The notes under the pieces: generated by a model
The model's database searches: none
Seen by the model: only the letters and a program-made list of their open reading frames with translations
What the model was told of the DNA's origin: nothing
Part shown: positions 24,890 to 33,464 of the stretch, piece after piece
How positions within the stretch are numbered: position 1 is the stretch's first letter
How the letters are laid out: every line of letters begins with the position of its first letter
Assembly: GCA_029785825.1 (NCBI GenBank)
Contig: JAFLYY010000001.1
Coordinates: 1,395,374-1,459,373 of the forward strand
DNA length: 64,000 nt
Direction of reading: 5' to 3'
DNA from: Nitrososphaerota archaeon
GTDB lineage: Archaea > Thermoproteota > Nitrososphaeria > Nitrososphaerales > Gagatemarchaeaceae
Position numbers and translations under genes: made by a program

Positions 24890-25918
24890 GTGAAGGCCGT
24901 CAGATTCCACAGGCATGGGGGGACTGAAGTGCTACAGTACGAGGAAGCCCCTGATCCAACGCCGACCGCAGACGAAGTCTTGGTGAGTGTGAAGGCGTGT
25001 GCCCTCAACCACCTCGATATCTGGGCGCGGAACGGCCTCCCCAACGTAAAGATTCCCCTTCCCCACATCTCGGGGAGCGACATCGCCGGGGAGGTAGAGT
25101 GGGTCCCCCCGGAGGAGAAGGAGTTCCAGAAGGGGGACGCCGTCATAGTCAACCCCGGGCTCGGGTGCGGGCGGTGCGACAGATGCCTCTCCGGGAGAGA
25201 CAACCAGTGCAGGGAGTACACCATAACCGGATACGGTGTGGACGGGGGCTATGCTCAGCTCGTCAAGGCGAGGAGGACGCACCTCGTCAGGAAGCCAGAT
25301 GGGATGACATTCGAAGAGGCGGCGTCCTTCCCTCTCGTCTCAGAAACAGCATATCATATGCTCGTGACGAAGGCCAGGGTGTCCCCCGGGGACACCGTCC
25401 TGGTCCTAGGGGGGAACTCCGGAGTGGGCTCCGCTGCCATCCAGCTGGCTAAGGTGTTCGGCGCCAGAGTGATTGCGACTGCGGGAGGGTCCGAGAAGCT
25501 GGAGAAGGCGAAGGCGCTCGGAGCCGACGAAGTAATCGACCACTACTCACAGGACGTGCTCGAGGAGGTGAAGAAGTTCACTGGGAGGAGAGGGGTGGAC
25601 GTCGTCGTCGAGCACGTGGGGAAATCAACGTGGGATCGGAGCGTGAAGGCGTTGGCCAAGGGAGGGAGGCTGGTCACTTGCGGGGCGACGACAGGGGCAG
25701 ACGTCGCAACCGACCTCAGGTACGTCTACAACCGGGAGCTGACCATCTACGGGAGCTTCATGGCAGGGATGGGGGAGCTCCTTGAAGTGGTGAAGCTCTA
25801 CGAAAAGGGGAGGCTCAGGACCGTCGTCGATTCCGTGTACCCGCTTGAGCGCGCCGCCGACGCCCAGGCGAGAATGGAGGAGAGCAAGCACTTCGGGAAG
25901 ATAGTCCTGAAGGTCTAG
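24890..25918 (+). CDS. Zinc-dependent MDR alcohol dehydrogenase/quinone oxidoreductase-like
   Basis: A 342-residue medium-chain dehydrogenase/reductase. The N-terminal GroES-like part contains NHLDIWARNGLP and the structural zinc motif CGRCDRCLSGRDNQC (about residues 94-108). The nucleotide-binding motif is VLVLGGNSGVGSAAIQLAK. Some archaeal members of this subgroup reduce acryloyl-CoA or crotonyl-CoA in carbon fixation, but sequence alone cannot separate this from an alcohol or quinone reductase. The GTG at 24890 follows the divergent promoter shared with orc1/cdc6. It converges with osmC, overlapping by four bases. Confidence 0.82.
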   Translation: MKAVRFHRHGGTEVLQYEEAPDPTPTADEVLVSVKACALNHLDIWARNGLPNVKIPLPHISGSDIAGEVEWVPPEEKEFQKGDAVIVNPGLGCGRCDRCLSGRDNQCREYTITGYGVDGGYAQLVKARRTHLVRKPDGMTFEEAASFPLVSETAYHMLVTKARVSPGDTVLVLGGNSGVGSAAIQLAKVFGARVIATAGGSEKLEKAKALGADEVIDHYSQDVLEEVKKFTGRRGVDVVVEHVGKSTWDRSVKALAKGGRLVTCGATTGADVATDLRYVYNRELTIYGSFMAGMGELLEVVKLYEKGRLRTVVDSVYPLERAADAQARMEESKHFGKIVLKV

Positions 25919-26337
25919 GGGACTATCTCGTAGGAGTGCGAGATCCTAGCGGTGGGCTGCAATGTAGCCCCGACGCTGCAGAACTTCTCCGTGCTGTCCC
26001 TGATCGCTTCTTCCACATACCCCTTGTCAAGGGCGACACCGGAGAGGACGTACTTCACGTGTATGGAAGTCCAGGGCTTCGGGAGCCCGTGCTCCGGCCT
26101 ATCGCCCGAGAGGAAGATTTTCAGCGACGTCAAGTTCTGCTTGCGCTTCTTTAGTATGGCGACGACGTCCATCCCGGTGCAGGCGCCGAGCGAGGTGAGG
26201 ACCGCCCTCATCGGACTGATGCCCTTCTGGACCCCCTCTGCCGAGTCGTAAACGACGGTGTGCCCTGAGGTGTCGGAACCGAGGAAGACGTTCCCCTCGT
26301 CCCACTTCACCTCAGCGAGCCAGCGCTCTTCACTCAA
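25915..26337 (-). CDS. OsmC/Ohr family peroxidase-like protein
   Basis: A 140-residue OsmC family protein. The two redox cysteines are visible in LGACTGMDVVAIL and EKFCSVGATLQP, with a Glu between as in organic-hydroperoxide reductases of the family. It forms a two-subunit active site that reduces hydroperoxides with thiols. The TTG start at 26337 overlaps the end of the upstream gene by eight bases, so the two are translationally linked. It has the standard length. Confidence 0.88.
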   Translation of the reverse strand: MSEERWLAEVKWDEGNVFLGSDTSGHTVVYDSAEGVQKGISPMRAVLTSLGACTGMDVVAILKKRKQNLTSLKIFLSGDRPEHGLPKPWTSIHVKYVLSGVALDKGYVEEAIRDSTEKFCSVGATLQPTARISHSYEIVP

Positions 26338-26893
26338 CCTTGACCACCACGGGCTTCGACTTCAACGACGCCTCCCCTTTCTCGATGAAGCTCCTCCGCC
26401 CCCACTTTCCGGCAGCTTCCGCGATCAGTTTGTGGGTTCCCAGGCCGAGCTCAGACGCCGGGAAGGTGAACTCCTTCTCCACGTCGAGCATCTCCGACTT
26501 CGCGTCTTCGACACTTCGGGGTATCTTCGGCGCGCCGCCGTCTTCGGGGACTATCATCACCCATATCCTGTAAGGGAGGTCTGGGTCCCTGCTCCAGTAA
26601 AAGCTCGCCACCCTCACCTCTTTCTTGATTTCGCTCACCTTCCGCGGACGCAGCGCGCCCTGCACGCTCAGCTTCATCCTGGTCGTGAGCCGGAGCTTCT
26701 TGTCGAAGTCCTCCCAAGCCACCGTCCATACGTCCGGATGGAACGCCTCACGCAACCCGCCGACGATCCTGAAGGCCACGCTAGCCCTGATAGAGTCACC
26801 CAGCCCGTAGGTCTTCTTGTCGGTCACCGCCTGGACCCTGTCTATCCGCGTCTCTGGCCATGAATATTCTCCTCGCCTGTCCTTGAGAGACAA
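26330..26893 (-). CDS. Conserved-looking beta-rich protein of unknown function
   Basis: A 187-residue soluble protein rich in predicted strands; recognisable stretches include VTDKKTYGLGDSIRASVAFRI and TFPASELGLGTHKLIAEAAGKWG, which look like two immunoglobulin-like or arrestin-like sandwich segments. No enzyme motif. TTG at 26893 lies about 28 bases after CTTTTAACG, so leaderless initiation there is preferred; the longer open frame upstream overlaps the ACT-V4R gene and does not look coding. The last bases overlap the OsmC gene, suggesting a shared job in stress response, which is inference. Confidence 0.6.
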   Translation of the reverse strand: MSLKDRRGEYSWPETRIDRVQAVTDKKTYGLGDSIRASVAFRIVGGLREAFHPDVWTVAWEDFDKKLRLTTRMKLSVQGALRPRKVSEIKKEVRVASFYWSRDPDLPYRIWVMIVPEDGGAPKIPRSVEDAKSEMLDVEKEFTFPASELGLGTHKLIAEAAGKWGRRSFIEKGEASLKSKPVVVKVE

Positions 26894-26931
26894 TTGAATC
26901 CGGTGCGGACGGTTGGCGTTAAAAGGGTTGG

Positions 26932-27771
26932 TTAGGCCTGAGCGCCGCGCTCCGCCAATCTGCTCGCGACGCTGGGGACGACCGCCTCGGAGATGGCGAC
27001 CCTGAACGAGCAGACCTCGTCTCCTTCCGTAAGGCACTGGACCTCGCTGACCTCGAGCGGCTTTCCGAAGACTCCGGACATGAAACCTCTGAGGTGAGCC
27101 CTGAAGAAGCCGCTCCGTCTGCGGAGTTTCAGCTTCGCGTTCGCTTCGCACTCGAATAGTTCCTTCGCGTTCACCACGACGGGGAAGTCAGAGGACCTGC
27201 TCTTCTCAATCGAAACGTCCGCGTAGCCGAGAGCCGAATAGGTCCCTATGAGCTCGTCGATCTGATCTACTGCGAACTTCTTGCCGAAGTCTTCGACGAC
27301 CTCCCTGGCCGAGTGCCTCCCCATCGCCTCCGCCATCTGGTCGATGATCGTGGCTGCTCCGGTTCCGAAGACGACCCAGAGCCTGTTGAGCATCTCGTTG
27401 AGGGCCTCGGTCCGCATCACGACCGCCTTCCGCCCTGCCCACTGGACTGGGAAGTGCTGCCTGTCCACCATGAAACCGTCTTCAGCGGCTACTCCGTCGA
27501 CCGACTCTATGACGTCGAGCCCCAGAAGGGTCTTCTTGAGCTCTGCGAGCCCCCCTTCCGAGTCCGTCACGTCCGCGAAGAAGCTCAGAAACGCTCCCCT
27601 CGAAGAGGAGGGCGCCGTGAAGAACCCCGTCAGGATGTTGATGTTCGAATCGTTCAAGATCTGGCTGCATTTCGCGAGCGCGCCCTTCTCGTTCCGGATT
27701 TTGACGACCACCTCTACGAGCCTTTTCCCTGGCGCATGCTCCCAGACCTCTATCTCTTTCGGATAACGCAT
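26932..27771 (-). CDS. ACT-V4R two-domain sensor protein
   Basis: A 279-residue protein with an N-terminal ACT-like domain (VEVVVKIRNEKGALAKCSQILNDSNINIL, residues 20-50) and a C-terminal V4R domain (about 120-270) ending CLTEGDEVCSFRVAI, the paired-Cys signature of V4R (4-vinyl reductase) proteins. V4R domains bind small hydrophobic ligands or haem-like cofactors; ACT domains bind amino acids. The fusion has no DNA-binding part, so it probably regulates an enzyme or partner. ATG at 27771 follows an intergenic space with TATA-like sequences. It is upstream of the beta-rich protein and OsmC on the same strand. Confidence 0.75.
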   Translation of the reverse strand: MRYPKEIEVWEHAPGKRLVEVVVKIRNEKGALAKCSQILNDSNINILTGFFTAPSSSRGAFLSFFADVTDSEGGLAELKKTLLGLDVIESVDGVAAEDGFMVDRQHFPVQWAGRKAVVMRTEALNEMLNRLWVVFGTGAATIIDQMAEAMGRHSAREVVEDFGKKFAVDQIDELIGTYSALGYADVSIEKSRSSDFPVVVNAKELFECEANAKLKLRRRSGFFRAHLRGFMSGVFGKPLEVSEVQCLTEGDEVCSFRVAISEAVVPSVASRLAERGAQA

Positions 27772-27896
27772 GATTAATCTGCCTCTCCCCTAGTGTGTAT
27801 TCCTAATAAATGCTCCCATTTTCAAGGGCAGAAAATCCGACCCGGAGACGCCCTCAGCCGTCTCCTCTTGCCTCGGTCAACTTCTAAATACGAACC

Positions 27897-28625
27897 GTGC
27901 CGTATTCCGCCCGACTAGGTCTGTCGGCCGAACAGAGAGAGAAGCATCCGCACATTCCTGCCCGCCAGGTCTTGGACAGGGTCGTCCTCGGAGGGAGCGA
28001 CGGCGCCATCGAAGGCTTGGCCATGACCGCCGCCCTTAACGGGGCGGGGGTGCCCTTCGGGACTATAGCCCTAGCCGGCCTGGCATTCGCCCTGGCGGGC
28101 GCCATCTCCATGTTCTTCAGCAGTTATCTTTCCCGGAGGTCCGAGCTGGACTCTCTGAAGATAGACATGAGCAGGGAGATGATGGAGATCGAAACGGAGC
28201 CCGACGAAGAGAGAAGAGAGATGGTAGACCTCCTGAAGAAGGACGGGTACGGCGACGCCGAGGTAGAAGTGATAATGGGGAGGCTGGTCAAGAACAAGGA
28301 GCTCTGGCTGAAGGAGATGCTCCGGAGGGAGTTGCGGGTGAATGTGGAGGACGCCCGCATGGGCGTTTTCTCCAGGCCAGCGGCGGCTGGAACGGCTTTT
28401 CTCCTGCTTGCGCTCCTGACCGTTGTCCCGTACACCTTCCAGGTCCCCCGGATTGACGCCCTTCTGGGTTCGGTGGCTGCTTCGCTCTTCGCATTGTTCG
28501 TGCTCGGTTCGAAGGTCTTCGTGCCGAGGAGCTTCCGCCCCGCCTCCGGTCTCGAGTCCGCGCTGATCGGAGCCGTAGCCGGGATTCTCCTCTATCTGAT
28601 AGGGCTGCTCGTGTCGGCTATCTGA
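27897..28625 (+). CDS. VIT1/CCC1 family iron/manganese transporter
   Basis: A 242-residue membrane protein of the VIT family. The first helix region has VVLGGSDGAIEGLAMTAALNG, the family's signature; a long cytosolic stretch rich in Glu (about residues 75-140) corresponds to the metal-binding domain; helices 3-5 follow to the C-terminus. It exports ferrous iron or manganese, or moves them into a store, using a proton gradient. The GTG at 27897 sits only about 12 bases after a CTAAATAC TATA-like element, so the true start may be a later in-frame codon. The 3' end overlaps the thrC-like gene on the other strand by eight bases. Confidence 0.85.
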   Translation: MPYSARLGLSAEQREKHPHIPARQVLDRVVLGGSDGAIEGLAMTAALNGAGVPFGTIALAGLAFALAGAISMFFSSYLSRRSELDSLKIDMSREMMEIETEPDEERREMVDLLKKDGYGDAEVEVIMGRLVKNKELWLKEMLRRELRVNVEDARMGVFSRPAAAGTAFLLLALLTVVPYTFQVPRIDALLGSVAASLFALFVLGSKVFVPRSFRPASGLESALIGAVAGILLYLIGLLVSAI

Positions 28626-30093
28626 ACGCGCCTCTGATGGGACGCCCATTCGGTGGGTTCGCGCCGCGAGCCGCCAGCTCCTCGAGCCGCCCGGCCAGTG
28701 CGAGCAGGGTCGTCCCTCGCCCCGTGATTTCGTAAAAGACCCTCTCCCTTCCCTTCGCTGCAACGGTCCCCCTCCTGCGGACCATCCCGGCGGCTTCTAG
28801 CTCCGTTAGGTGCTGGTAGACGCTTGCCGTGGACATCACCCGGTCCGCGCTGAGCTTCGCACGGAGGTCGTAGCCGTAGCCAGGGCCGTCCTGCAACAGG
28901 CGGAGGAGCTCGACCTTGGTCCTTCCCATAGCAGGCCCGGCCCCCCCGAAGGGGATGGCGGGCTCGGGTTTCCTTGCCTCCCTCGCAAGCTTCGTCACCG
29001 ATCTCGTGTCCTTGAGCCCGGCGCCGGTGATTACGCAGACAACCATCTCAGTGGCGCCGATATACCCTTCTTCGACGGCCCCTTCTATGGCAGCTACCAC
29101 CGAGGAAGCGGAGGGCTCGGCGAATATGCCCTCGGTCCGCGCCAGTAACCCCGTGGCTTCGATCATCTCCCTTGGGGAAACCTCCATTGTCCTCCCGCCC
29201 GACTCGGACACCGAAGCAGCCGCCTCCGCCCCGAAGAGGGGCTCTGACTCCAGCTCGGCTGGGGAGGGTTCGCCTTCCCCGTCCCCAGACCTTGATCCTC
29301 TTCCCCTCCGGCCGACGAAAGGGGTGCCAAGCCTGACACCCAGCAGCCTGCAGCTACCTTCGGCCAGCCCTGCCGCGCGGAGCTCCCGGATCGCCCTCCA
29401 TACCATGGTCAGGTGGCCCCCTGTCCCTACCGGAACCACGATGACGTCTGGGAGATTCCAGCCCAATTCTTGGGCCAGCTCGAATCCTGTCGTCTTTTCG
29501 CCCTCAAGGATGAACGGGTTGCTCGCTGAGACGCTCAGAGCGTCCCCGTGGTGGCCGGCAGCCCTTCTCCCGGGAGTCGAGTCCAGTTCGGCCCCGTAGG
29601 CGAGCATCTGATAGAGCTTCCCGCGGTCAACGTTCGGGGGGACCTTGATTACCGCTCTCACGCCGGCCTTGGCACAGTACGCCGCGAGCGAAGCGCCGAG
29701 GTTCCCTGTGGTCACGCAGTCGCACTCCCTGACTCCCCTCCCCTTCGCGAGGCTGAGAAGGACCGTAGAGCCCCTGTCCATGAAAGAGCCGGTCGGGTTC
29801 CGGCTCTCGTCCTTGATCAGGAGGTTACCAAGCCCCAGCTCCTTGCCCAGCCTCTGGGACCGGAGGAGCGGGGTCCCCCCTTCACCCAGGCTGACCACCT
29901 GCTCAAGGCTAACCGGAGGGAGGAAGGCGCGGTATCTCCAGACGCCGGCTGGAGACCCGTCCAGCTCCGCTCTCGTCGGGAACGAAACAGGCTGGCCGGA
30001 GAAGAGGACTGCACCTCCACACCTTTCGCAGGAAGGATCCAGCCGCTCCGACTCCGTCAGCTTCGAGCAACGCACGCACTTCAGCGACTGCAC
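28618..30093 (-). CDS. Threonine-synthase-like protein fused to a winged-helix domain; PLP lysine replaced
   Basis: Residues 1-380 match threonine synthase: N-terminal zinc ribbon CVRC...CERC, the phosphate-binding loop VPVGTGGH and VKDES-type strand. In the motif NPTGSFKDRG, where Lys holds PLP, this protein reads NPTGSFMDRG (ATG codon, one base from AAG). Residues 275-320 contain a Gly/Glu/Ser-rich acidic insert. The last 110 residues form a PadR/MarR-like winged helix (MGRTKVELLRLLQDG, ASVYQHLTELEAAGMVRR). The Lys loss and the DNA-binding domain suggest a regulator evolved from an enzyme, but another lysine might act. GTG at 30093 is preferred because TATATAT lies 25 bases upstream; ATG at 30141 is the alternative. 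Confidence 0.85.
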   Translation of the reverse strand: MQSLKCVRCSKLTESERLDPSCERCGGAVLFSGQPVSFPTRAELDGSPAGVWRYRAFLPPVSLEQVVSLGEGGTPLLRSQRLGKELGLGNLLIKDESRNPTGSFMDRGSTVLLSLAKGRGVRECDCVTTGNLGASLAAYCAKAGVRAVIKVPPNVDRGKLYQMLAYGAELDSTPGRRAAGHHGDALSVSASNPFILEGEKTTGFELAQELGWNLPDVIVVPVGTGGHLTMVWRAIRELRAAGLAEGSCRLLGVRLGTPFVGRRGRGSRSGDGEGEPSPAELESEPLFGAEAAASVSESGGRTMEVSPREMIEATGLLARTEGIFAEPSASSVVAAIEGAVEEGYIGATEMVVCVITGAGLKDTRSVTKLAREARKPEPAIPFGGAGPAMGRTKVELLRLLQDGPGYGYDLRAKLSADRVMSTASVYQHLTELEAAGMVRRRGTVAAKGRERVFYEITGRGTTLLALAGRLEELAARGANPPNGRPIRGAFR

Positions 30094-30112
30094 GACGAAT
30101 CGGCCGCCGGGC

Positions 30113-30137
30113 TGATATATAGGTTGCAGCTTATATG
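30113..30137. promoter_or_regulatory. Divergent promoter between the thrC-like and APC permease genes
   Basis: Two TATA-like stretches, ATATATAG (about 30115-30122) and TTATATG (about 30131-30137), lie head to head. One suits the minus-strand GTG at 30093, the other the plus-strand TTG at 30167. The two genes could thus be controlled together. Confidence 0.45.
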
Positions 30138-30166
30138 TCATCGGACGGCGGACGTCCACAAGCGCT

Positions 30167-31711
30167 TTGCCCGAGACATTCGTGAGGGAGGCCACAGGCA
30201 TAGTGAAGGAGCTCTCTGCATGGGACGTCTTCGCCTGGACGGTCGTCTTCTTTCCGTGGCTCACCAGCTGGGCGGGGATTTTCTGGGTCACCCCCGATTA
30301 TTACCAGAACGTGAACTACTACGCCGGCCTCGCGGTCTGGGGAGTCATCGCCTTGGTGATAGTGGTCTTGTACTGGCAGCTGACTTCCATCATGCCGAAG
30401 ACGGGAGGTGACTACGTGTTCATCTCGAGGATACTCTCTAGTCCGGTGGGGTTCGTAGCGAGTTTCCTCTTCTTCGTGGCGCTTTTGATATCCGCAGGAT
30501 CCGGTTCCTACTGGGCGTTCACCGAAGCGGGTACGCAGCTCTCCTTCTCGGGACAGGCCCTCGGGAACCAGTGGATGGCTTCACTCGGGACGGCGATGAA
30601 CCCCGGGACTTCGAGCTCACCTGAGCTGCTGATGGTGGGAGGGCTCCTGATTCTCCTAGTGGGGACGGTCGTCGTGGCCTTTGGAGGTAGAGTGCTGAAG
30701 TACGCCGTCTACACATTCTTCGGGATGGGAGCCGTGGCTATGGTCATGGTTCTCGTGATTTTCACGACGAGCAGCAGCTCTCAGTTCGCGAGCGCCTACG
30801 CCAGTCACTTCAGCGGAGGGATTAGCGCGGTGATGGCCCAAGCCGAGGCGAAGGGATATACCCCTGGAGCCAGCCTCGCCAACCTCAGCGCCGTCGTCCC
30901 GCTCCTCTTCGTGAGCATCGGACCGTACCCGGTCATGCAACTGGTAGGAGGGGAACTGAAGAAACCCAGGAGGTCCCTCCTCTATGGGCTTGTCCTCGCC
31001 GAAGTCGTATCGATCGCCGTCTGGTTCGCTCTGACCTACCTCGTCGACTCGAGGGTAGGCATATCTTTCATTGAGGCATGGACGGTGTCGAATGGGGGAG
31101 TGGCCACCGTCCCCACGGCCTTCGCGACCGTCCTAAACGGAAACCCCTACCTGCTCTGGTTCCTGGTGGCAGCCCTCTTCGTCGGGAACATAGGGTGGTC
31201 GTGGCTGGCAATCGCATTCATCAGCAGGCTCTTCCTTGCTTGGTCGTTCGACAGGGTGATACCGGCAAGGTTCGCAAGCGTCAGCGACAGGTTCCACACA
31301 CCCACGGTGGCCATAGGCTTCGCTGCTATCCTGGCGGTGGTCCCGATGTACCTTCAGTATTTCACTTCCTTCATAGCCACCCAGGTCAACTCCATCTTCT
31401 TCTATAGCGTCGTCTGGTTCCTCGCCGCCCTCTGTGCGATCCTTCTCCCTCTGACCAGGAGGGACATCTACGGGCAGAGGAAGGGGGTCCCGCTGCTGTC
31501 CGTCCTCGGCGTGGCAGCCGCAGCGCTGTTCGCGTATCTAGGGTACAACAGCATAGCGAACCCCGCGGTGGGGCCGTTCTCGGTCCCTGCCGAGGTCTTC
31601 ACCGCCGTCGTTGTGGCCGTCCCGGCGGTGATCTACGCGACCTCGCGCTGGTACAACAAGAAGAGGGGCATAGATCTATCCACGCTCCACTCTAGGCTCC
31701 CGCCGGACTGA
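30167..31711 (+). CDS. APC superfamily amino acid permease
   Basis: A 514-residue polytopic membrane protein with about twelve helices. The first helix has the broken APC pattern, SAWDVFAWTVVFFPWLTSW, and later segments (FVSIGPYPVMQLVGGELKKPRRSL) contain the loop seen in amino-acid-polyamine transporters. It likely takes up an amino acid or amine by proton or sodium symport; the substrate is unknown. The start TTG at 30167 is not strongly fixed: GTG at 30182 would remove five residues. It shares a promoter region with the thrC-like regulator, suggesting that the regulator controls it. Confidence 0.88.
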   Translation: MPETFVREATGIVKELSAWDVFAWTVVFFPWLTSWAGIFWVTPDYYQNVNYYAGLAVWGVIALVIVVLYWQLTSIMPKTGGDYVFISRILSSPVGFVASFLFFVALLISAGSGSYWAFTEAGTQLSFSGQALGNQWMASLGTAMNPGTSSSPELLMVGGLLILLVGTVVVAFGGRVLKYAVYTFFGMGAVAMVMVLVIFTTSSSSQFASAYASHFSGGISAVMAQAEAKGYTPGASLANLSAVVPLLFVSIGPYPVMQLVGGELKKPRRSLLYGLVLAEVVSIAVWFALTYLVDSRVGISFIEAWTVSNGGVATVPTAFATVLNGNPYLLWFLVAALFVGNIGWSWLAIAFISRLFLAWSFDRVIPARFASVSDRFHTPTVAIGFAAILAVVPMYLQYFTSFIATQVNSIFFYSVVWFLAALCAILLPLTRRDIYGQRKGVPLLSVLGVAAAALFAYLGYNSIANPAVGPFSVPAEVFTAVVVAVPAVIYATSRWYNKKRGIDLSTLHSRLPPD

Positions 31712-31717
31712 TGCTCA

Positions 31718-32431
31718 GTGGCAGTGATAGACGCACACGCTCACATTGGAGTGTTCGGGAGTTGGGCAGGGGTCTCGGCCACAGCAGGCCAACTGGTCGA
31801 ACAGATGGACAGGTTCGAAGTTGAGAAGGCAGCCGTCTTCGGCCTCGACAACGAAGTCGTCAAACGGGCCGTCGACTCCCACCCGGGAAGGCTGGTCGGG
31901 TACGTCTGGCCCAACCCTCACGACCCAAGGGCGTTGGACCTCGTCCGGAAGGCTGTTGACGAGTGGGGGTTCAGAGGGGTGAAACTCCACCCGCTCTTGC
32001 ATGCGTTCCTCCCTACCGACGACGAGGTCAGGCCCATCGTGGAGTTCATGGCATCCAGGCGCCTCCCGGTCGCCATCCACTCAGGTCATCCCCCGTTCTC
32101 GCTCCCGTGGAGCATAGGGGAGCTAGCTGAGAAGTACCCAGAAGCCAAGATAGTCATGCTCCACATGGGGCACGCCCATGGGGTCTACATCAAGGCGGCC
32201 ATAGATACGGCGAGGAAGTTCGACAACATAACATTGGAGACATCCGGCGTGTCGATGCACTCCAAGATCAGGGAAGCGGTCGAGCGCGTGGGGGAGGAGA
32301 GAGTCGTCTTCGGCTCGGACTATCCTTTCCACGACTACTCCGTGGAGCTCCAAAAGGTCCGTGTCTCGGGGCTCAACGACCGCCTCCAGCGCAAGGTCCT
32401 TCACGATAACGCGGAGCGTCTGCTGTCGTGA
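31718..32431 (+). CDS. Amidohydrolase-2 family TIM-barrel hydrolase
   Basis: A 237-residue amidohydrolase family 2 protein. The metal motif HAHIG sits at residues 6-10, a further His in GVKLHPLLHAF, another in IHSGHPP, a fourth in MLHMGHAHG, and the Asp in GSDYPFHD near the C-terminus; these are the five ligand positions of the family. Activity is hydrolysis or decarboxylation of a small substrate. GTG at 31718 is six bases after the APC permease, so the two are probably co-transcribed, suggesting that it degrades an imported compound. Confidence 0.85.
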   Translation: MAVIDAHAHIGVFGSWAGVSATAGQLVEQMDRFEVEKAAVFGLDNEVVKRAVDSHPGRLVGYVWPNPHDPRALDLVRKAVDEWGFRGVKLHPLLHAFLPTDDEVRPIVEFMASRRLPVAIHSGHPPFSLPWSIGELAEKYPEAKIVMLHMGHAHGVYIKAAIDTARKFDNITLETSGVSMHSKIREAVERVGEERVVFGSDYPFHDYSVELQKVRVSGLNDRLQRKVLHDNAERLLS

Positions 32432-32445
32432 GGCACCCGGTACCT

Positions 32446-32451
32446 GGTGAT
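32446..32451 (+). promoter_or_regulatory. Shine-Dalgarno sequence GGTGAT before a CTG start
   Basis: GGTGAT matches the complement of the archaeal 16S 3' end and lies five bases before CTG at 32457. It decides the start of the next gene, where no ATG, GTG or TTG exists upstream in frame. Confidence 0.65.
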
Positions 32452-32456
32452 GGGAA

Positions 32457-33464
32457 CTGAAGCGGCTCCAGCTGGGCAAGCTTCCAATCGATCTCCTGCG
32501 GCGGACGATGCTGACCAGTACAGGCGCGCCCTCAGACCTGGTCGTCGAAGGTCCGAAGCCCGGCCTTGACTTCGCCACCGTCAGGCTGGACGGTGGATTC
32601 CTCCTCGTGTCAGCCGACCCCATAACCGGCGCCACCGAAGACATCGGGCGTTACGCCATCCATGTGAGCGCTAACGACGTGGCCACCAGTGGTACCAGGC
32701 CGATGTTCGCCGAGACGGTCGTCCTTCTCGCAGAGGGCTCTTCAGCCGAGGATGCCGCCGTAATCGGGGAACAGATGCACGAAACTGCAGCGTCGCTGGG
32801 GATGGCGATCGTGGGGGGGCATACGGAAGTCACCCCCGGACTGAAGAGGACGATAGTGGTGGTCACAGCCTTCGGCTACGCCAAGAAGTATGTTTCGTCG
32901 AGTGGGGCCGAGGCAGGTGACACGATGATGATGACGAAGTTCGCGGGGCTGGAAGGGACGTCAGAGATAGCAGCCGAGCGCCCCGACCTGCTACGAGGCG
33001 TCCCGCGGGCCGCCTTGAGGAGGGCTGAAGGCCTTATCTCGCAGGTCAGCGTAGTCGAAGAGGCCGTCGCTGCGTTCGGGACAGGGAGCATTCACGCCAT
33101 GCACGACTGCACCGAAGGAGGCGTCCTCGGGGCCGCCTATGAGATGTCACTAGCCTCTGGCCTCGGATTCGTGCTCGAAGAGGAGCTGGTCCCGGTGCTC
33201 CCGGAAACGGCGAAGATTTGTGAAGCACTGTCGATTGACCCGCTGAAACTCATAGGTTCGGGAGCCCTCATTCTGGCCGTGAGGAAGGGAGAGGAGATTG
33301 GGGTGGAGAGGGCACTCGGCGGGGTGTGCAAGGTCACGCGCATAGGGGACTTTGCGAGGGGGGGCAGGTCGGTCGTCGGCAGGGCCGGCTCAAGACGAGT
33401 GATGACCGAAGCCCCGCAGGACGAGCTATGGCGTGTGCTTCGTAGACCGCCTCGTAGAGCCTAG
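32457..33464 (+). CDS. HypE/AIR-synthase-like protein, probable CTG start
   Basis: Including the 17 N-terminal codons, this 335-residue protein matches the AIR synthase/HypE fold: LQLGKLPIDLLRRT at the start, then DPITGATEDIGRYAIHVSANDVATSGTRP, GGHTEVTPGLKRTIVVVTAFG and the C-terminal half with HDCTEGGVLGAAYE. HypE helps build the cyanide ligand of hydrogenase, but this protein ends without the PRxC motif that HypE uses, and no hydrogenase gene is near, so it is a HypE-like ATP-binding enzyme of unknown substrate. An ATG at 32508 would omit the family N-terminus. An SD at 32446-32451 supports CTG. It follows the amidohydrolase by 25 bases. Confidence 0.85.
   Translation: MKRLQLGKLPIDLLRRTMLTSTGAPSDLVVEGPKPGLDFATVRLDGGFLLVSADPITGATEDIGRYAIHVSANDVATSGTRPMFAETVVLLAEGSSAEDAAVIGEQMHETAASLGMAIVGGHTEVTPGLKRTIVVVTAFGYAKKYVSSSGAEAGDTMMMTKFAGLEGTSEIAAERPDLLRGVPRAALRRAEGLISQVSVVEEAVAAFGTGSIHAMHDCTEGGVLGAAYEMSLASGLGFVLEEELVPVLPETAKICEALSIDPLKLIGSGALILAVRKGEEIGVERALGGVCKVTRIGDFARGGRSVVGRAGSRRVMTEAPQDELWRVLRRPPRRA

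Noticed and set aside
29548-30411. 287-codon plus-strand frame opposite the thrC-like gene
   Set aside because: Overlaps both the thrC-like gene and the permease start and has no recognisable motif.
32450-32508. ATG at 32450 as start of the HypE-like gene
   Set aside because: It is in another frame and leads to an Arg/Pro-rich nonsense reading.
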